A stretch of DNA of 64,000 nucleotides from Micromonospora parathelypteridis (GCF_014201145.1 NZ_JACHDP010000001.1:2356001-2420000); one strand, 5' to 3'. Positions 36,360-46,182 are shown, counted from the first letter of the stretch. Notes: generated from the sequence alone by a model not told the origin. Numbers and translations: made by a program.

Positions 36360-37829
36360 TCAGCCCAGCCGGGCGACGACCGGGCGCAGTGCGGTCACCA
36401 CGTCGGGCGCGGTCACCGGCCCACCCCGGGCCGCCTCCCGGCCAGCGAGCCCATGCAGGTACGCGGCCGAGGCGGCGGCCCGTTCGGCGGGCACCCCGGC
36501 CGCCAGCAGGGAGCCGAGCAGCCCGGCCAGCACGTCGCCGGTGCCTCCGGTGGCCAGTGCCGGGGTGCCGGTCGGGTTGACGTACGCCCGACCGTCCGGC
36601 GTGCCGATCACCGTGCGGTCCCCCTTGAGCAGCACCACCGCGTTCATCCAGGCGGCCAGCCGCAACGCCGCGCCGACCCGGTCGGCGCCGGGCTCCTCCC
36701 CGCAGAGTCGCGTGAACTCCCGGTCGTGCGGGGTGACCACGATCGGCGCGTCCCGACCGCGCAGCCGGTCGGCGAGCGACCCGTCCACCAGCAGGGTCAA
36801 CGCGTCGGCGTCGAGCACCACCGGCACCGAGGTGGCCAGCACGGCGCGCAGTTCGGCAGCCGCGTCCGCACCGGTGCCCAGCCCGGAGCCGCAGACCCAG
36901 GCCTGCACCCGGCCCGCGTCGGCGACCCGCCCACTGGCGATCACCGAGGGGTGCTGGTGCAGCACCTCGGTGCGGGCGCCACCGGCGTAGCGGACCAGTC
37001 CGGTCGGCCCGGCCAGAGCGCCACCCACGGAGAGCACCGCCGCACCCGGGTAGGTCGCCGAGCCGGTCGCCACGCCCACCACGCCCCGGGTGTACTTCTC
37101 CGAAGCCGGGCTCAGCTCCGGCCACCAGTCGATCAGGTCGGACCACTCGGTGACCCGGAGCGCCGGGGTGCCGCGCAGCCACGGGCGCAACCCGATGTCG
37201 ACCAGCTCCACCTGCCCGGCCAGGGCCGCGGCCGGCCCGACCACCAGTGCGGGCTTCAGCGCGCCGAAGGCCACCGTCACGTCGGCGCGGATCGCGCTCG
37301 GTCGGCCGGACGCCGACAGCGGCACGTGGCCGGTGTCCACCGCGACCCCGCTCGGCACGTCCACCGCCAGCACCGTGGAGCGGTTGTCATCGCGCCCACG
37401 CAGCTCGCAGAGGCGCTGGACCACCTCGTCCGCGCTCGCCCGCAGACCTCCGGTGCCGCCGATGCCGACGATGCCGTCGAGGACCAGGTCCACCGGGCCG
37501 GTCGGACGGTCCACCAGCCGGCCGCCGGCAGCTCGCAGCGCGGCCAGCCCCGCAGCGTGGGCGCGCCCGGGGGTGAGGAGCAGGGCGGACACGTCGACAC
37601 CTCGGCGGGCCAGTCGCTCCCCGGCGTACAACGCGTCGCCACCGTTGTCGCCGGAGCCGACCAGCAGCAGCACCCGGCCGCCGTAGACCCCGCCCCGCTC
37701 GGCGAGCAGCAGCGCGGCCCGGCGGGCCAGCCCGGCGGCGGCCCGCTGCATCAGCGTGCCCTCCGGCAGCGTGGCCATCAGCCCCGCCTCGGCCGCCCGT
37801 ACGTCGGTCACCCGCCACACCGATCTCAT
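36360..37829 (-). CDS. nnrD: Bifunctional NAD(P)H-hydrate repair enzyme (epimerase/dehydratase)
   Basis: Repairs hydrated NAD(P)H. The N-terminal epimerase domain (about 1-215) shows VLLLVGSGDNGGDALYAGER and VLAVDVPSGV; the C-terminal ADP-dependent dehydratase (about 220-489) shows the ribokinase-type GTGGTGDVLAGLLGSLLAAG and PHDREFTRLC. 489 residues from the ATG at 37829; an in-frame ATG five codons upstream (37844) is possible. Located between acpS and alr. Confidence 0.93.
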   Translation of the reverse strand: MRSVWRVTDVRAAEAGLMATLPEGTLMQRAAAGLARRAALLLAERGGVYGGRVLLLVGSGDNGGDALYAGERLARRGVDVSALLLTPGRAHAAGLAALRAAGGRLVDRPTGPVDLVLDGIVGIGGTGGLRASADEVVQRLCELRGRDDNRSTVLAVDVPSGVAVDTGHVPLSASGRPSAIRADVTVAFGALKPALVVGPAAALAGQVELVDIGLRPWLRGTPALRVTEWSDLIDWWPELSPASEKYTRGVVGVATGSATYPGAAVLSVGGALAGPTGLVRYAGGARTEVLHQHPSVIASGRVADAGRVQAWVCGSGLGTGADAAAELRAVLATSVPVVLDADALTLLVDGSLADRLRGRDAPIVVTPHDREFTRLCGEEPGADRVGAALRLAAWMNAVVLLKGDRTVIGTPDGRAYVNPTGTPALATGGTGDVLAGLLGSLLAAGVPAERAAASAAYLHGLAGREAARGGPVTAPDVVTALRPVVARLG

Positions 37830-37883
37830 GCCACCGTGTCCCATCCGTTCGCGGGTGGACCCGACCGGCCCACCCGGTCGACG

Positions 37884-38255
37884 TCACCGTTCCGCGACCA
37901 CCATCGCCGACGCGATCCCCCCGTCGTGCGACAACGAGAGGTGCCAGTGGTTGACCCCGCGCGCGTCGGCCGCCGCCGCGACGGTGCCGGCGACGGTCAG
38001 CCAGGGACGGCCGTCCGGGTCGGACACGATCTCGCAGTCGTGCCAGTTCAGCCCGGTCGGAGCGCCGAGCGCCTTGGCCACGGCCTCCTTCGCGGCGAAC
38101 CGGCCGGCGAGCGACTCCGGAGAGCGCGGGTTGCCGGAGCGGGTGTGCCGCTCGGCTGTGGTGAAGAGTCGGTCGGCGAGCAGCGGCGTCCGTGCCAGGG
38201 CCCGGGCGAACCGGTCGACCAGGACGACATCGATGCCGACAGCGACGATCACCAC
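37884..38255 (-). CDS. acpS: Holo-[acyl-carrier-protein] synthase
   Basis: Transfers 4'-phosphopantetheine to ACP for fatty-acid synthesis. 123 residues; the start [15 protein letters not shown] carries the metal-ligand aspartate, and [16 protein letters not shown] holds the second acidic ligand and catalytic lysine. The C-terminal [16 protein letters not shown] is also conserved. ATG at 38255. It is the first gene of the leftward run and faces the EspC-like pair across 171 bp. Confidence 0.95.
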   Translation of the reverse strand: MVIVAVGIDVVLVDRFARALARTPLLADRLFTTAERHTRSGNPRSPESLAGRFAAKEAVAKALGAPTGLNWHDCEIVSDPDGRPWLTVAGTVAAAADARGVNHWHLSLSHDGGIASAMVVAER

Positions 38256-38426
38256 ACCACCCTACCGGCGGCCGAGGCCGCAGATTAGCCGTCGGGCCCG
38301 CCGTGGGCAACGCCTGTGGACACGCCGGGGTACGGCCCAGAGCCGGCTGTCCACAGGGCAGGGCGGGGCCGCCGGGGCCCACCTAGCGTCAGCTCGTCGA
38401 TGCGGATCGTCCACGGGGGTGTGGTC

Positions 38427-38723
38427 ATGAACGATGAGCCGTTCACTGTCCGGCCGGAGGAGCTGCGGGCGGTTGCCGTCAGCCTCGACGACGAGGCGCA
38501 CCGGCTGGCGTTGGGTCTCGCGGGGGTGCCCGGGCTGCTGGTGGTGGCGCCCGAGTGGCGAGCTGGCGCGGCTCTGGCCGGGTTGGAGGCGGCCGGTCAT
38601 GCCTGGTTCTGCCGGCTGGGTGCCCAGGTGGCGGTGACCTCCGGTGGGGTGCGGACGGCGGCCGAGGCGTACGAGGCGGTGGACGACCGGGCCGCAGACC
38701 GGTTCGCCGCTCTGCCCCGGTGA
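38427..38723 (+). CDS. EspC-like (WXG100-related) small protein
   Basis: 98 residues, all helix-prone, no signal peptide. It starts MNDEPFTVRPEELRAVAVSL, which is the typical start of the actinobacterial excreted-virulence-factor EspC-like family, and ends with VRTAAEAYEAVDDRAADRFA, a YxxxD/E-like type VII export signature region (YEAVD). The likely role is as a type VII secretion substrate or as the small partner of the downstream protein. ATG at 38427; the stop overlaps the next start (GTGA), so translation is coupled. No secretion-system core genes are in the window. Confidence 0.75.
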   Translation: MNDEPFTVRPEELRAVAVSLDDEAHRLALGLAGVPGLLVVAPEWRAGAALAGLEAAGHAWFCRLGAQVAVTSGGVRTAAEAYEAVDDRAADRFAALPR

Positions 38724-40309
38724 GCGTCGGCTACCGGCAGCTGTGGGCAGCCGATCCGGGCGGGTGGCGGGTCGCCGGGGCGGCCTGGGCCGGGATGGTC
38801 GGGCCGGTCGACCGACGCGTCGGCGAGCTGCGGGGGGCCGGCGGGCGGTTGCGGGGCGGTTGGTCCGGTGCGGCCGCCGCAGCGGCTGATGCCCGGCTCG
38901 CCACTCTCCGAGACGAGCTGACCTCGGTCGCGCCCGCGTTGATCGAGGTCGACCAGGTGCTGGCCGAGTTGGCCGGCCGACTGACGGTGGCGAAGGCGCG
39001 GCTCGCCGCGGCGGTCGCTCAGGCGGACGCGGCCGGGCTGATGGTGGACCGCGCGGGCGGGGTGCACGTTGATCCCACCCGGGTCCGACCCACCGAGCGG
39101 ACCGGCGTGGCGGCGGCTCGGGTGGCGGCGGCCCTGCGCGACGCGCTCGACGGGGCCGGGGCGGCGGATCGGGCGGCCGCCGACCGGTTGGATGAGTTGG
39201 CCCGTGCCGCCGGCTCCGGCTGGGTGTCCCCGCCGCCGCCGGGCCGGCCCGCAGCCGGTGCCGCGCCGACGCTGGTCCGCGCCTGGTGGTCCGCGTTGAC
39301 ACCGGCGCAGCGACGGTGGCTGATCGGGCGCGAGCCGGCGCTGGTCGGCCGGTTGGACGGGGTGCCGGTGGCCGCGCGTGACCAGGCCAATCGGCTGCGG
39401 CTCGGGTTCTGGCGCGAGGAGTTGCTGGCTGAGCGGCGACGCTTGCTGGCCCGGGTGCCGCCAGAGCCGCTCGCGGCGGTCCGGCTGCACGGGGTGGTCG
39501 GACGGTTGGCCGGCCTGGACTCGCTGGCCGGGCGGCTGGCGGCCGGCGGGGAGCCACGGGCGTACCTGCTCGGGTTGGATCCGGCCGGTGAGGGCCGGGT
39601 GGTGGTGGCGCTCGGCGATCCGGACCATGCCGACCGGGTGCTGACCCACGTGCCGGGGATGACCGCCGGTCTGGATGACGCACCCGGTGAGCTGGGCAGG
39701 GCAGCGCGCGTGCTGGACCGGTGCATCGAGCTCGCCCCGGGTGAGCGCAGCGCGGCGGTGCTCTGGTTGGACTACGACGCTCCGGATTTCCTGGCCGGGG
39801 CCGCCTCGGCTGGCCAGGCCCAGGACGCCGGCCCGGCGCTGCACCGCTTCCAGGAGGGGTTGCGGGCCAGCCACGAGGGGCCGCCGGCCCGGCAGACCGT
39901 GCTCGGGCACAGCTACGGGTCACTGGTGGTGGGAGTGGCCGCCCGGGAGCACGGGCTGGCCGCCGACGCGCTGGTCTTCGTCGGCTCGCCCGGGGTCGGC
40001 GCGTCGCACGCCGCCGAGTTGGGCGTGCCACCCGGAGCGGTCTGGGCGAGCAGCGCCCCGGACGACGTGATCCGAGCGGCCCGCCCAGCGGACGAGCTGG
40101 GCCGACGGGCACTGCTGGGTTCTGCTCCGCTGGCGGCCGTGCTGGGCTGGCCCAACCGGACCGGGCACGAGCTGTGGTTTGGTCACGACCCGTCAGATCC
40201 CGGCTTCGGCGGCCGGGTCTTCGCCAGCGGGCGAGGCGGGCACACCGGTTACTGGGACCCGGGCAATCCCGCGTTGGACGGGATGGCCCGGGTCGTCCTG
40301 GGCCGCTGA
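38720..40309 (+). CDS. DUF1023-family alpha/beta hydrolase with WXG-like N-terminus
   Basis: 529 residues. The N-terminal helical part (about 1-115) contains WAADPGGWRVAGAAWAGM and GGWSGAAAAAADARLATL, the W-x-G turn of WXG100/LXG proteins. The middle is Ala/Arg-rich helix, and the C-terminal DUF1023 hydrolase domain (about 275-529) shows TVLGHSYGSLVVG (nucleophile serine in GHSYG), ALVFVGSPGVG and a late histidine in GRGGHTGYWD. The domain composition and the coupled EspC-like gene suggest a secreted type VII effector or cell-envelope hydrolase; this is inference. The GTG at 38720 overlaps the upstream stop. No signal peptide, as expected for such substrates. Confidence 0.78.
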   Translation: MSVGYRQLWAADPGGWRVAGAAWAGMVGPVDRRVGELRGAGGRLRGGWSGAAAAAADARLATLRDELTSVAPALIEVDQVLAELAGRLTVAKARLAAAVAQADAAGLMVDRAGGVHVDPTRVRPTERTGVAAARVAAALRDALDGAGAADRAAADRLDELARAAGSGWVSPPPPGRPAAGAAPTLVRAWWSALTPAQRRWLIGREPALVGRLDGVPVAARDQANRLRLGFWREELLAERRRLLARVPPEPLAAVRLHGVVGRLAGLDSLAGRLAAGGEPRAYLLGLDPAGEGRVVVALGDPDHADRVLTHVPGMTAGLDDAPGELGRAARVLDRCIELAPGERSAAVLWLDYDAPDFLAGAASAGQAQDAGPALHRFQEGLRASHEGPPARQTVLGHSYGSLVVGVAAREHGLAADALVFVGSPGVGASHAAELGVPPGAVWASSAPDDVIRAARPADELGRRALLGSAPLAAVLGWPNRTGHELWFGHDPSDPGFGGRVFASGRGGHTGYWDPGNPALDGMARVVLGR

Positions 40310-40313
40310 GGGC

Positions 40314-42227
40314 TTACTCGACGGTGACCGACTTGGCCAGGTTGCGGGGCTGGTCCACGTCGTGCCCGCGGGCGGCGGCGATCTCGGCGGCGAGCACCTG
40401 CAGCGGCACCGTGGTGACGAGCGGGGCCAGCAGGGTCGGCGTACGCGGCACGTAGATCAGGTGGTCGGCGTACCGGACGACGGCCTCGTCACCCTCCTCC
40501 GCGATCACGATGGTCCGCGCGCCGCGCGCCCGGACCTCCTGGATGTTGGAGACGACCTTGTCGTGCAGCATGCCCCGGCCAACCGGCGAGGGCACCACGC
40601 AGATCACCGGGGTGCCCTTGTCGATCAGGGCGATCGGGCCGTGCTTCAGCTCACCGGCGGCGAAGCCCTCGGCGTGCATGTACGCCAGTTCCTTGAGCTT
40701 CAGCGCGCCCTCCAGGGCGACCGGGTAGCCGACGTGCCGGCCGATGAACAGCACGGTGGGCTCGGACTTCAGCTCCCGGGCCAGCTCACGGACGGGCTCT
40801 ATCCGGCTCAGCAGCTCACGCAGCTTGCCCGGCATCTCCTGCAACTGCGCGACGACCGCGCCCACCTCGTCGGCGAACTTGATGCCGCGCACCTGGGCCA
40901 GGTGCAGACCGATCAGGTAGCAGGCGACGAGCTGGGTGAGGAACGCCTTGGTGGAGGCGACGGCGATCTCCGGACCGCCGTGGGTGTAGAGCACGGCGTC
41001 CGATTCACGAGGGATGGTCGAGCCGTTGGTGTTGCAGATCGCCAGCACCCGGGCCTTCTGCTCCTTGGCGTGGCGCAGCGCCATCAGGGTGTCCATCGTC
41101 TCGCCGGACTGCGAGATCACCACGATCAGCGTGGACCGGTCGAGGACGGGGTCGCGGTAGCGGAACTCGCTGGCCAGCTCCACCTCACACGGGATCCGGG
41201 TCCAGTGCTCGATGGCGTACTTGGCGACCATGCCGGAGTGGTACGCCGTGCCGCAGGCCACGATGAAGATCTTGTCGACGTCGCGCAGATCCTGGTCGCT
41301 GAGGCGGACCTCGTCGAGGGCGATCTCACCGGTTTCGGTGAGCCGGCCGAGCAGCGTGTCGGCGATGGCCTGCGGCTGCTCCTCGATCTCCTTGAGCATG
41401 AACCAGTCGTAGCCGCCCTTCTCGGCCGACGAGGAGTCCCAGTCGATGTGGAAGTCCTTGCCGGCGGCGGGCTGGCCGTCGAAGTCGGTGATCTCGATGC
41501 TGTCACCGGTGATCAGGACGATCTGGTCCTGGCCCAGCTCCACCGCTTCCCGGGTGTGCTCGATGAACGCGGCCACGTCGCTGGCCAGGTAGTTTTCCCC
41601 GTCGCCCCGGCCGACCACCAGTGGCGAGTTGCGCCGGGCGCCGACGACCGCGCCGGGCACCGAGGCGTCGACGGCGAGCAGGGTGAAGGCGCCCTCCAGC
41701 CGCTGGCAGACCACGCGCATCCCGGCGGCGAGCAACTGCGGGCTGTCCGGCTGACCGGCGGCGCGCAGGTCGGCCAGCGCGGCGGCGAGCAGGTGCGCGG
41801 CGCACTCGGTGTCGGTGTCGCTGGTGAACTGGACGCCGTCGGCCTCCAGCTCGGCGCGGAGCTTGGCGAAGTTTTCGATGATGCCGTTGTGGATCACCGC
41901 GACGCGGCCGTCGCCGGCGACGTGTGGGTGAGCGTTGCGGTCGGTCGGGCCGCCGTGGGTGGCCCACCGGGTGTGCCCGATGCCGGTGGTGCCGTCACCG
42001 ATGCCGATCGGGCTGGCCGCGCAGGAGGTCGGGTCGTCGGCGGCCCGCTCGGACAACACCTTCTCCAGGTTGGCCAGCTTGCCGGCCTTCTTCTCGGTCA
42101 GCAGCTGGTCGTCGCAGACGATCGCGACGCCCGCCGAGTCGTAGCCGCGGTATTCCAACCGCCGCAGCCCGTCGAGGACGATGCCGAGTGCGGGGCGCGC
42201 GCCCGCGTATCCCACGATTCCACACAT
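40314..42227 (-). CDS. glmS: Glutamine-fructose-6-phosphate aminotransferase (isomerising)
   Basis: Makes glucosamine-6-phosphate from fructose-6-phosphate and glutamine, the first step to UDP-GlcNAc. 637 residues: N-terminal Ntn glutaminase with the Cys2 nucleophile (MCGIVGYAG), GIGHTRWATHG and HPHVAGDGRVAVIHNGI; two SIS domains follow (VSQSGETMDTLMAL, then KELAYMHAEGFAAGELKHGP). Ends TKSVTVE-like as in the family. ATG at 42227. The convergent DUF1023 gene ends 4 bp away. Confidence 0.97.
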   Translation of the reverse strand: MCGIVGYAGARPALGIVLDGLRRLEYRGYDSAGVAIVCDDQLLTEKKAGKLANLEKVLSERAADDPTSCAASPIGIGDGTTGIGHTRWATHGGPTDRNAHPHVAGDGRVAVIHNGIIENFAKLRAELEADGVQFTSDTDTECAAHLLAAALADLRAAGQPDSPQLLAAGMRVVCQRLEGAFTLLAVDASVPGAVVGARRNSPLVVGRGDGENYLASDVAAFIEHTREAVELGQDQIVLITGDSIEITDFDGQPAAGKDFHIDWDSSSAEKGGYDWFMLKEIEEQPQAIADTLLGRLTETGEIALDEVRLSDQDLRDVDKIFIVACGTAYHSGMVAKYAIEHWTRIPCEVELASEFRYRDPVLDRSTLIVVISQSGETMDTLMALRHAKEQKARVLAICNTNGSTIPRESDAVLYTHGGPEIAVASTKAFLTQLVACYLIGLHLAQVRGIKFADEVGAVVAQLQEMPGKLRELLSRIEPVRELARELKSEPTVLFIGRHVGYPVALEGALKLKELAYMHAEGFAAGELKHGPIALIDKGTPVICVVPSPVGRGMLHDKVVSNIQEVRARGARTIVIAEEGDEAVVRYADHLIYVPRTPTLLAPLVTTVPLQVLAAEIAAARGHDVDQPRNLAKSVTVE

Positions 42228-42466
42228 GGCCCGCAGCCTAACCCAGTTTCACTCATCATGGGTGCTCGAAAGTCGGGTTATCAATCACGGAATCTGAGCG
42301 ATCGGTGGTTGGTGGGCCACAACGGGACGAGCTTCCCGGCTCGCTCAGGGCCCAGCCCCGGCGAACGGGGTTGCGGCGGGCCTTTGGAGTACGAAAGTCT
42401 CTCGGCGGGTTCGGCGCGCCCGCCCACGGCCCGTTCGTCCCATACCCACTCCAGCCCGGAGCAGCC

Positions 42467-43471
42467 ATGTCCGACGCGCCCCCGCCCGAGCCGTCCCCCT
42501 CCTCCCCTCCGGACCGGCCATCGCCCCCACCAGCGCCGGATCCGACGGCGCAGCCCTCCTCGGCCGCGTTGCCGGCGCCCGACCCGCTGGCCCCGGGTCA
42601 GCCGTGGGCACCGCCGTCCCCCTGGACGCCGTCTCCACCGGCCGCACCCTGGTCGCCGTCCCCCTGGACGCCGGCTCCACCGGCCGCACCCTGGTCGCCG
42701 TCCCCACCTGCGGCCCAGTGGACACCCGAACCGTCGGCACCCCCCTGGCCGCAGACCCCGCCCGACGCCTCGGGCCCGCCACCCGCCGGATCGCCGCCGG
42801 CAGGGTGGCCCACGCCCGCCGCACAGCCACCGCACGCAGGCTGGTCGCCGCCAGCCGGCGGATGGCCGCCTCCCGGCTATCCGCCGCCGTACGCCTACCC
42901 CGGGCACCCGCAGGCCGGCGGCAGTCCGGTGACGGACAGCGGCCGGGTCGTCGGGATCGTCATCGCGGTCTTCGTGGTGCTGGTACTGATCATCTGCGGC
43001 TGCCTCTGCGCTGGTGGCCTGCTGCTCGACAGGAACAGCCCGGACCCGGTCGCCGAGGACCCGTACGTCTTTCCCGACGACGACTGGACCACTCCCGCCG
43101 TCGAGCCGCTCTTCCCCGAGCGACCCACCGCGCAGCCGCCCACCCTGGCACCCACCCCCACCAAACAACCGATCACCGCACCGACGTCAGGGCCAGCCCC
43201 GGTGACTGTCGTCTACGAGGTCACCGGGTCGGGTCAGGCGGACATCGCGTACTACGACGCCGAGAGCGACCTCATCCACGTCGACCACACGAAGCTGCCC
43301 TGGCGCACCAGCATCCGGACCAACGGCCAGAGCAGGGTGATGGTGGAGGCCACCTGGCCCGACATCGACTACCACGGACCACTCGACTGCACCCTCACCG
43401 TCACCGGCGTCGGCAAACCGATCGTCGACAAGACGCGGGGATACTGGCGGACCACCTGCTCGGTCGAGTGA
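42467..43471 (+). CDS. Proline-rich membrane protein with MmpS-like domain
   Basis: 334 residues. Residues 1-150 are Pro/Ser/Ala/Trp-rich and cytoplasmic, including two copies of a 14-residue unit PWTPxPPAAPWSPS. One membrane segment follows (about 160-182, VGIVIAVFVVLVLIICGCL), then an Asp/Pro/Thr-rich linker. The C-terminal MmpS-like domain (about 245-334) begins VTVVYEVTGSGQADIAYYD and includes LPWRTSI and two cysteines (LDCTLTV and TTCSVE). MmpS domains in mycobacteria accompany MmpL exporters, but no mmpL is nearby. ATG at 42467; no strong ribosome site, so the start is moderately certain. Confidence 0.78.
   Translation: MSDAPPPEPSPSSPPDRPSPPPAPDPTAQPSSAALPAPDPLAPGQPWAPPSPWTPSPPAAPWSPSPWTPAPPAAPWSPSPPAAQWTPEPSAPPWPQTPPDASGPPPAGSPPAGWPTPAAQPPHAGWSPPAGGWPPPGYPPPYAYPGHPQAGGSPVTDSGRVVGIVIAVFVVLVLIICGCLCAGGLLLDRNSPDPVAEDPYVFPDDDWTTPAVEPLFPERPTAQPPTLAPTPTKQPITAPTSGPAPVTVVYEVTGSGQADIAYYDAESDLIHVDHTKLPWRTSIRTNGQSRVMVEATWPDIDYHGPLDCTLTVTGVGKPIVDKTRGYWRTTCSVE
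42621..42704 (+). repeat. Tandem 42-bp repeat inside the proline-rich coding region
   Basis: The unit beginning CCTGGACGCCG at 42621 is repeated at 42663 with a single mismatch (T/G), encoding the 14-residue motif PWTP(S/A)PPAAPWSPS twice. Such nearly identical units suggest recent slippage or expansion. Confidence 0.8.
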
Positions 43472-43510
43472 GGCTGGGGTTCACCCCGGGGGCACCCGTA
43501 GGCTGACGCC

Positions 43511-44707
43511 GTGACGACGAGCACCGATGTCGACCCGCTGGTGGCCCGGATGCGGCCGTTCGGCACGACGATCTTCGCCGAGATGTCCGCCCTCGCCACA
43601 CGGACCGGCGCGGTCAACCTCGGCCAGGGCTTCCCCGACACCGACGGCCCACCGGAGATGCTGGCCGCCGCCGCCGAGGCGTTGCGCGGCGGGCAGAACC
43701 AGTACCCGCCCGGGCCGGGAATTCCCGCCCTGCGCGCGGCGGTCGCGGCCCATCAGCAGCGGTTCCACGACCTGGCGTACGACCCGGACGGTGAGATCGT
43801 GATCACCGCGGGCGCGACGGAGGCGGTCGCGGCGAGCATCCTCGCCCTCTGCGAACCGGGTGACGAGGTGGTCTGCTTCGAGCCGTACTACGACTCGTAC
43901 GCCGCCTCGATCGCGCTGGCCGGCGCGGTCCGGCGGCCGGTGACCCTGCGCCCCGCGGCCGACGGGCGGTACGCCTTCGACCCGGCGGCGCTGCGCGCGG
44001 CGTTCGGCCCGCGCACCCGGTTGGTGCTGCTCAACTCACCGCACAACCCGACCGGCAAGGTCTTCACCCCGGCTGAGCTGGCGTTGATCGCCGAGCTGTG
44101 CCAAGAGCACGGCGCGTACGCGGTCACCGACGAGGTGTACGAGCACCTGGTCTTCACCGACGCGGCGAGCCCGCACGTGCCGCTGGCCGCGCTGCCCGGG
44201 ATGCGGGAACGGACACTGCGCATCTCGTCGGCGGGCAAGACGTTCTCGTGCACGGGTTGGAAGGTCGGCTGGGCGAGCGGCCCGGCGGCGCTGGTCTCGG
44301 CGGTGCTGCGGGTGAAGCAGTTCCTCACCTTCGTCAACGCCGCGCCACTGCAGCCGGCGGTCGCCGTGGCGCTGGCCCTGCCGGACGACTACTACACCGG
44401 CTTCCGGGACAGTCTCCAGCAGCGGCGCGACCAGCTCGTCGGCGGTCTCACCGACGCCGGGTTCGAGGTGCTCGACTCGGAGGGGACGTACTTCGTCACC
44501 GCCGACATCACCGCCCTCGGCGGCCGGGACGGGGTGGAGTTCTGCCGCTCGCTGCCGGAGCGCTGTGGCGTGGTGGCGGTGCCCACCCAGGTCTTCTACG
44601 ACGACGCCGAGGCGGGCCGGCGGCTGGTCCGGTTCGCCTTCTGCAAGCGTCCCGAGGTGCTGACCGAGGCGGTCACCCGACTGCGCGCACTGGCCCCGAT
44701 CGGCTGA
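43511..44707 (+). CDS. PLP-dependent class I/II aminotransferase
   Basis: 398 residues, fold type I. Features: VNLGQGFPDTDGP at the start, ITAGATEAVAASI, the phosphate-binding NSPHNPTGKVFT, and the PLP lysine in SSAGKTFSCTGWKVGW. The closest recognised group is the DapC/KAT-like enzymes (N-succinyldiaminopimelate or kynurenine/methionine-type aminotransferase); I cannot choose between them. GTG start at 43511. It follows the MmpS-like gene by 39 bp and ends at a bidirectional terminator. Confidence 0.88.
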   Translation: MTTSTDVDPLVARMRPFGTTIFAEMSALATRTGAVNLGQGFPDTDGPPEMLAAAAEALRGGQNQYPPGPGIPALRAAVAAHQQRFHDLAYDPDGEIVITAGATEAVAASILALCEPGDEVVCFEPYYDSYAASIALAGAVRRPVTLRPAADGRYAFDPAALRAAFGPRTRLVLLNSPHNPTGKVFTPAELALIAELCQEHGAYAVTDEVYEHLVFTDAASPHVPLAALPGMRERTLRISSAGKTFSCTGWKVGWASGPAALVSAVLRVKQFLTFVNAAPLQPAVAVALALPDDYYTGFRDSLQQRRDQLVGGLTDAGFEVLDSEGTYFVTADITALGGRDGVEFCRSLPERCGVVAVPTQVFYDDAEAGRRLVRFAFCKRPEVLTEAVTRLRALAPIG

Positions 44708-44723
44708 CCCGGCGGGCCGCCGT

Positions 44724-44774
44724 CCGAAGCCTGTGGAGCTGATGTCACAGACGAGTCAGCTCCACAGCCTTCGG
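44724..44774. terminator. Bidirectional terminator
   Basis: 19-bp arms (44724-44742 and 44756-44774, CCGAAG...GTGGAGCTGA) with 18 pairs and a 13-nt loop, between the convergent aminotransferase and glmM genes. Confidence 0.85.
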
Positions 44775-44779
44775 ATTAC

Positions 44780-46138
44780 CTACGACGCGGCGGGGCTGGC
44801 GGTGCGGACCAGCTCGGCGATCCGCTCGGCGACCTCGCGAGCCGTCGCCTCGGTAGCCGCCTCGACCATCACCCGGACCAGCGGCTCGGTGCCCGACGGG
44901 CGCAGCAGCACCCGGCCGGTCTCACCCAGCTCCGCCTCGGCCCGCTCGACCTCGGCGCGGACGGCCGGTGCGGCGGCGCCGACGGTCCGGTCGCCGACCG
45001 GCACGTTGATCAGCACCTGGGGCAGTTTGGTGACGACCGAGGCCAGCTCGGCGAGGGACTTTCCGGTGGCCGCCATCCGGGCCATCAGGTGCAGGCCGGT
45101 GAGCACACCGTCGCCGGTGGTGGCGTGCGCGGGCATGACGATGTGGCCGCTCTGCTCGCCGCCGAGCGCCAGCCCGGAGGCGCGCAGAGCCTCCAGGACG
45201 TACCGGTCGCCGACCTTGGTCTCGATCAGCCGGATGCCCTGCGCGGACATGGCCAGCCGCAGGCCGAGGTTGCTCATCACGGTCGCGACAAGCGTGTCCT
45301 GGGTGAGCGTGCCGGCATCCCGCATGGCCAGCGCGAGGATCGCCATCACCTGGTCGCCGTCGACCTCGTCGCCGCCGGCGCTGACCGCCACGATGCGGTC
45401 GGCGTCGCCGTCGTGGGCGATGCCCAGGTGCGCGCCGTGCTCGACCACGGCCTCGCGCAGCCCTTCGATGTGGTTGGAACCACAGTCGTCGTTGATGTTC
45501 AGCCCGTTCGGCTCGGCGTTGATCGCGATGACCTCCGCGCCAGCCTCCCGGTAGGCGACCGGGGCGACCTCGGCGGCGGCGCCGTTGGCGCAGTCGACCA
45601 CGACCTTGATCCCGTCCAGCCGGTGCGGCACGGCGCCGACCAGGTGCTGGACGTAGTGGTCCGCGCCGTCGAGCAGGTCGTGCACGCGACCGATGCCGGC
45701 GCCGGTCGGCCGATCCCAGGCGGTGGCGGCGTTCGCCTCCACGGCGGCCTCGATCTGCATTTCGATCTCGTCGGGCAACTTGTGCCCGCCGGCGGCGAAG
45801 AGCTTGATGCCGTTGTCCGGCATGGGGTTGTGCGACGCGGAGAGCACCACGCCAAGGTCGGCTTTGGCCTCGGCGGTGAGGAACGCCACCGCCGGGGTGG
45901 GCAGCACGCCGACCCGCACCACGTTGGCGCCGGCACTGGTCAGCCCGGCGACCACGGCGGCCTCCAGCATCTCGCCGCTGGCCCGGGTGTCGCGACCCAC
46001 AACGGCCAGCGGCGGATGGCTGCGGTCCGTCTCGGCGAGTGTGTGCGCAGCGGCCACAGCGAGCGCCAGTGCCAACTCAGGGGTGAGATCCGCGTTTGCC
46101 CGCCCGCGTACGCCGTCCGTGCCGAACAACCGACCCAT
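44780..46138 (-). CDS. glmM: Phosphoglucosamine mutase
   Basis: Converts glucosamine-6-phosphate to glucosamine-1-phosphate. 452 residues with the start [12 protein letters not shown], the phosphoserine loop VVLSASHNP (Ser102), the metal loop DGDADR and the late phosphate-binding [14 protein letters not shown]. The ATG at 46138 has GGAGG upstream at the right distance; a TTG three codons earlier is the alternative. It works directly after GlmS, whose gene is 2.5 kb away, and is downstream of rplM-rpsI. Confidence 0.96.
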   Translation of the reverse strand: MGRLFGTDGVRGRANADLTPELALALAVAAAHTLAETDRSHPPLAVVGRDTRASGEMLEAAVVAGLTSAGANVVRVGVLPTPAVAFLTAEAKADLGVVLSASHNPMPDNGIKLFAAGGHKLPDEIEMQIEAAVEANAATAWDRPTGAGIGRVHDLLDGADHYVQHLVGAVPHRLDGIKVVVDCANGAAAEVAPVAYREAGAEVIAINAEPNGLNINDDCGSNHIEGLREAVVEHGAHLGIAHDGDADRIVAVSAGGDEVDGDQVMAILALAMRDAGTLTQDTLVATVMSNLGLRLAMSAQGIRLIETKVGDRYVLEALRASGLALGGEQSGHIVMPAHATTGDGVLTGLHLMARMAATGKSLAELASVVTKLPQVLINVPVGDRTVGAAAPAVRAEVERAEAELGETGRVLLRPSGTEPLVRVMVEAATEATAREVAERIAELVRTASPAAS

Positions 46139-46182
46139 ACCCGCCAACCTCCGATGCGTACTGCCGATGTGGAGAAAGCGGA

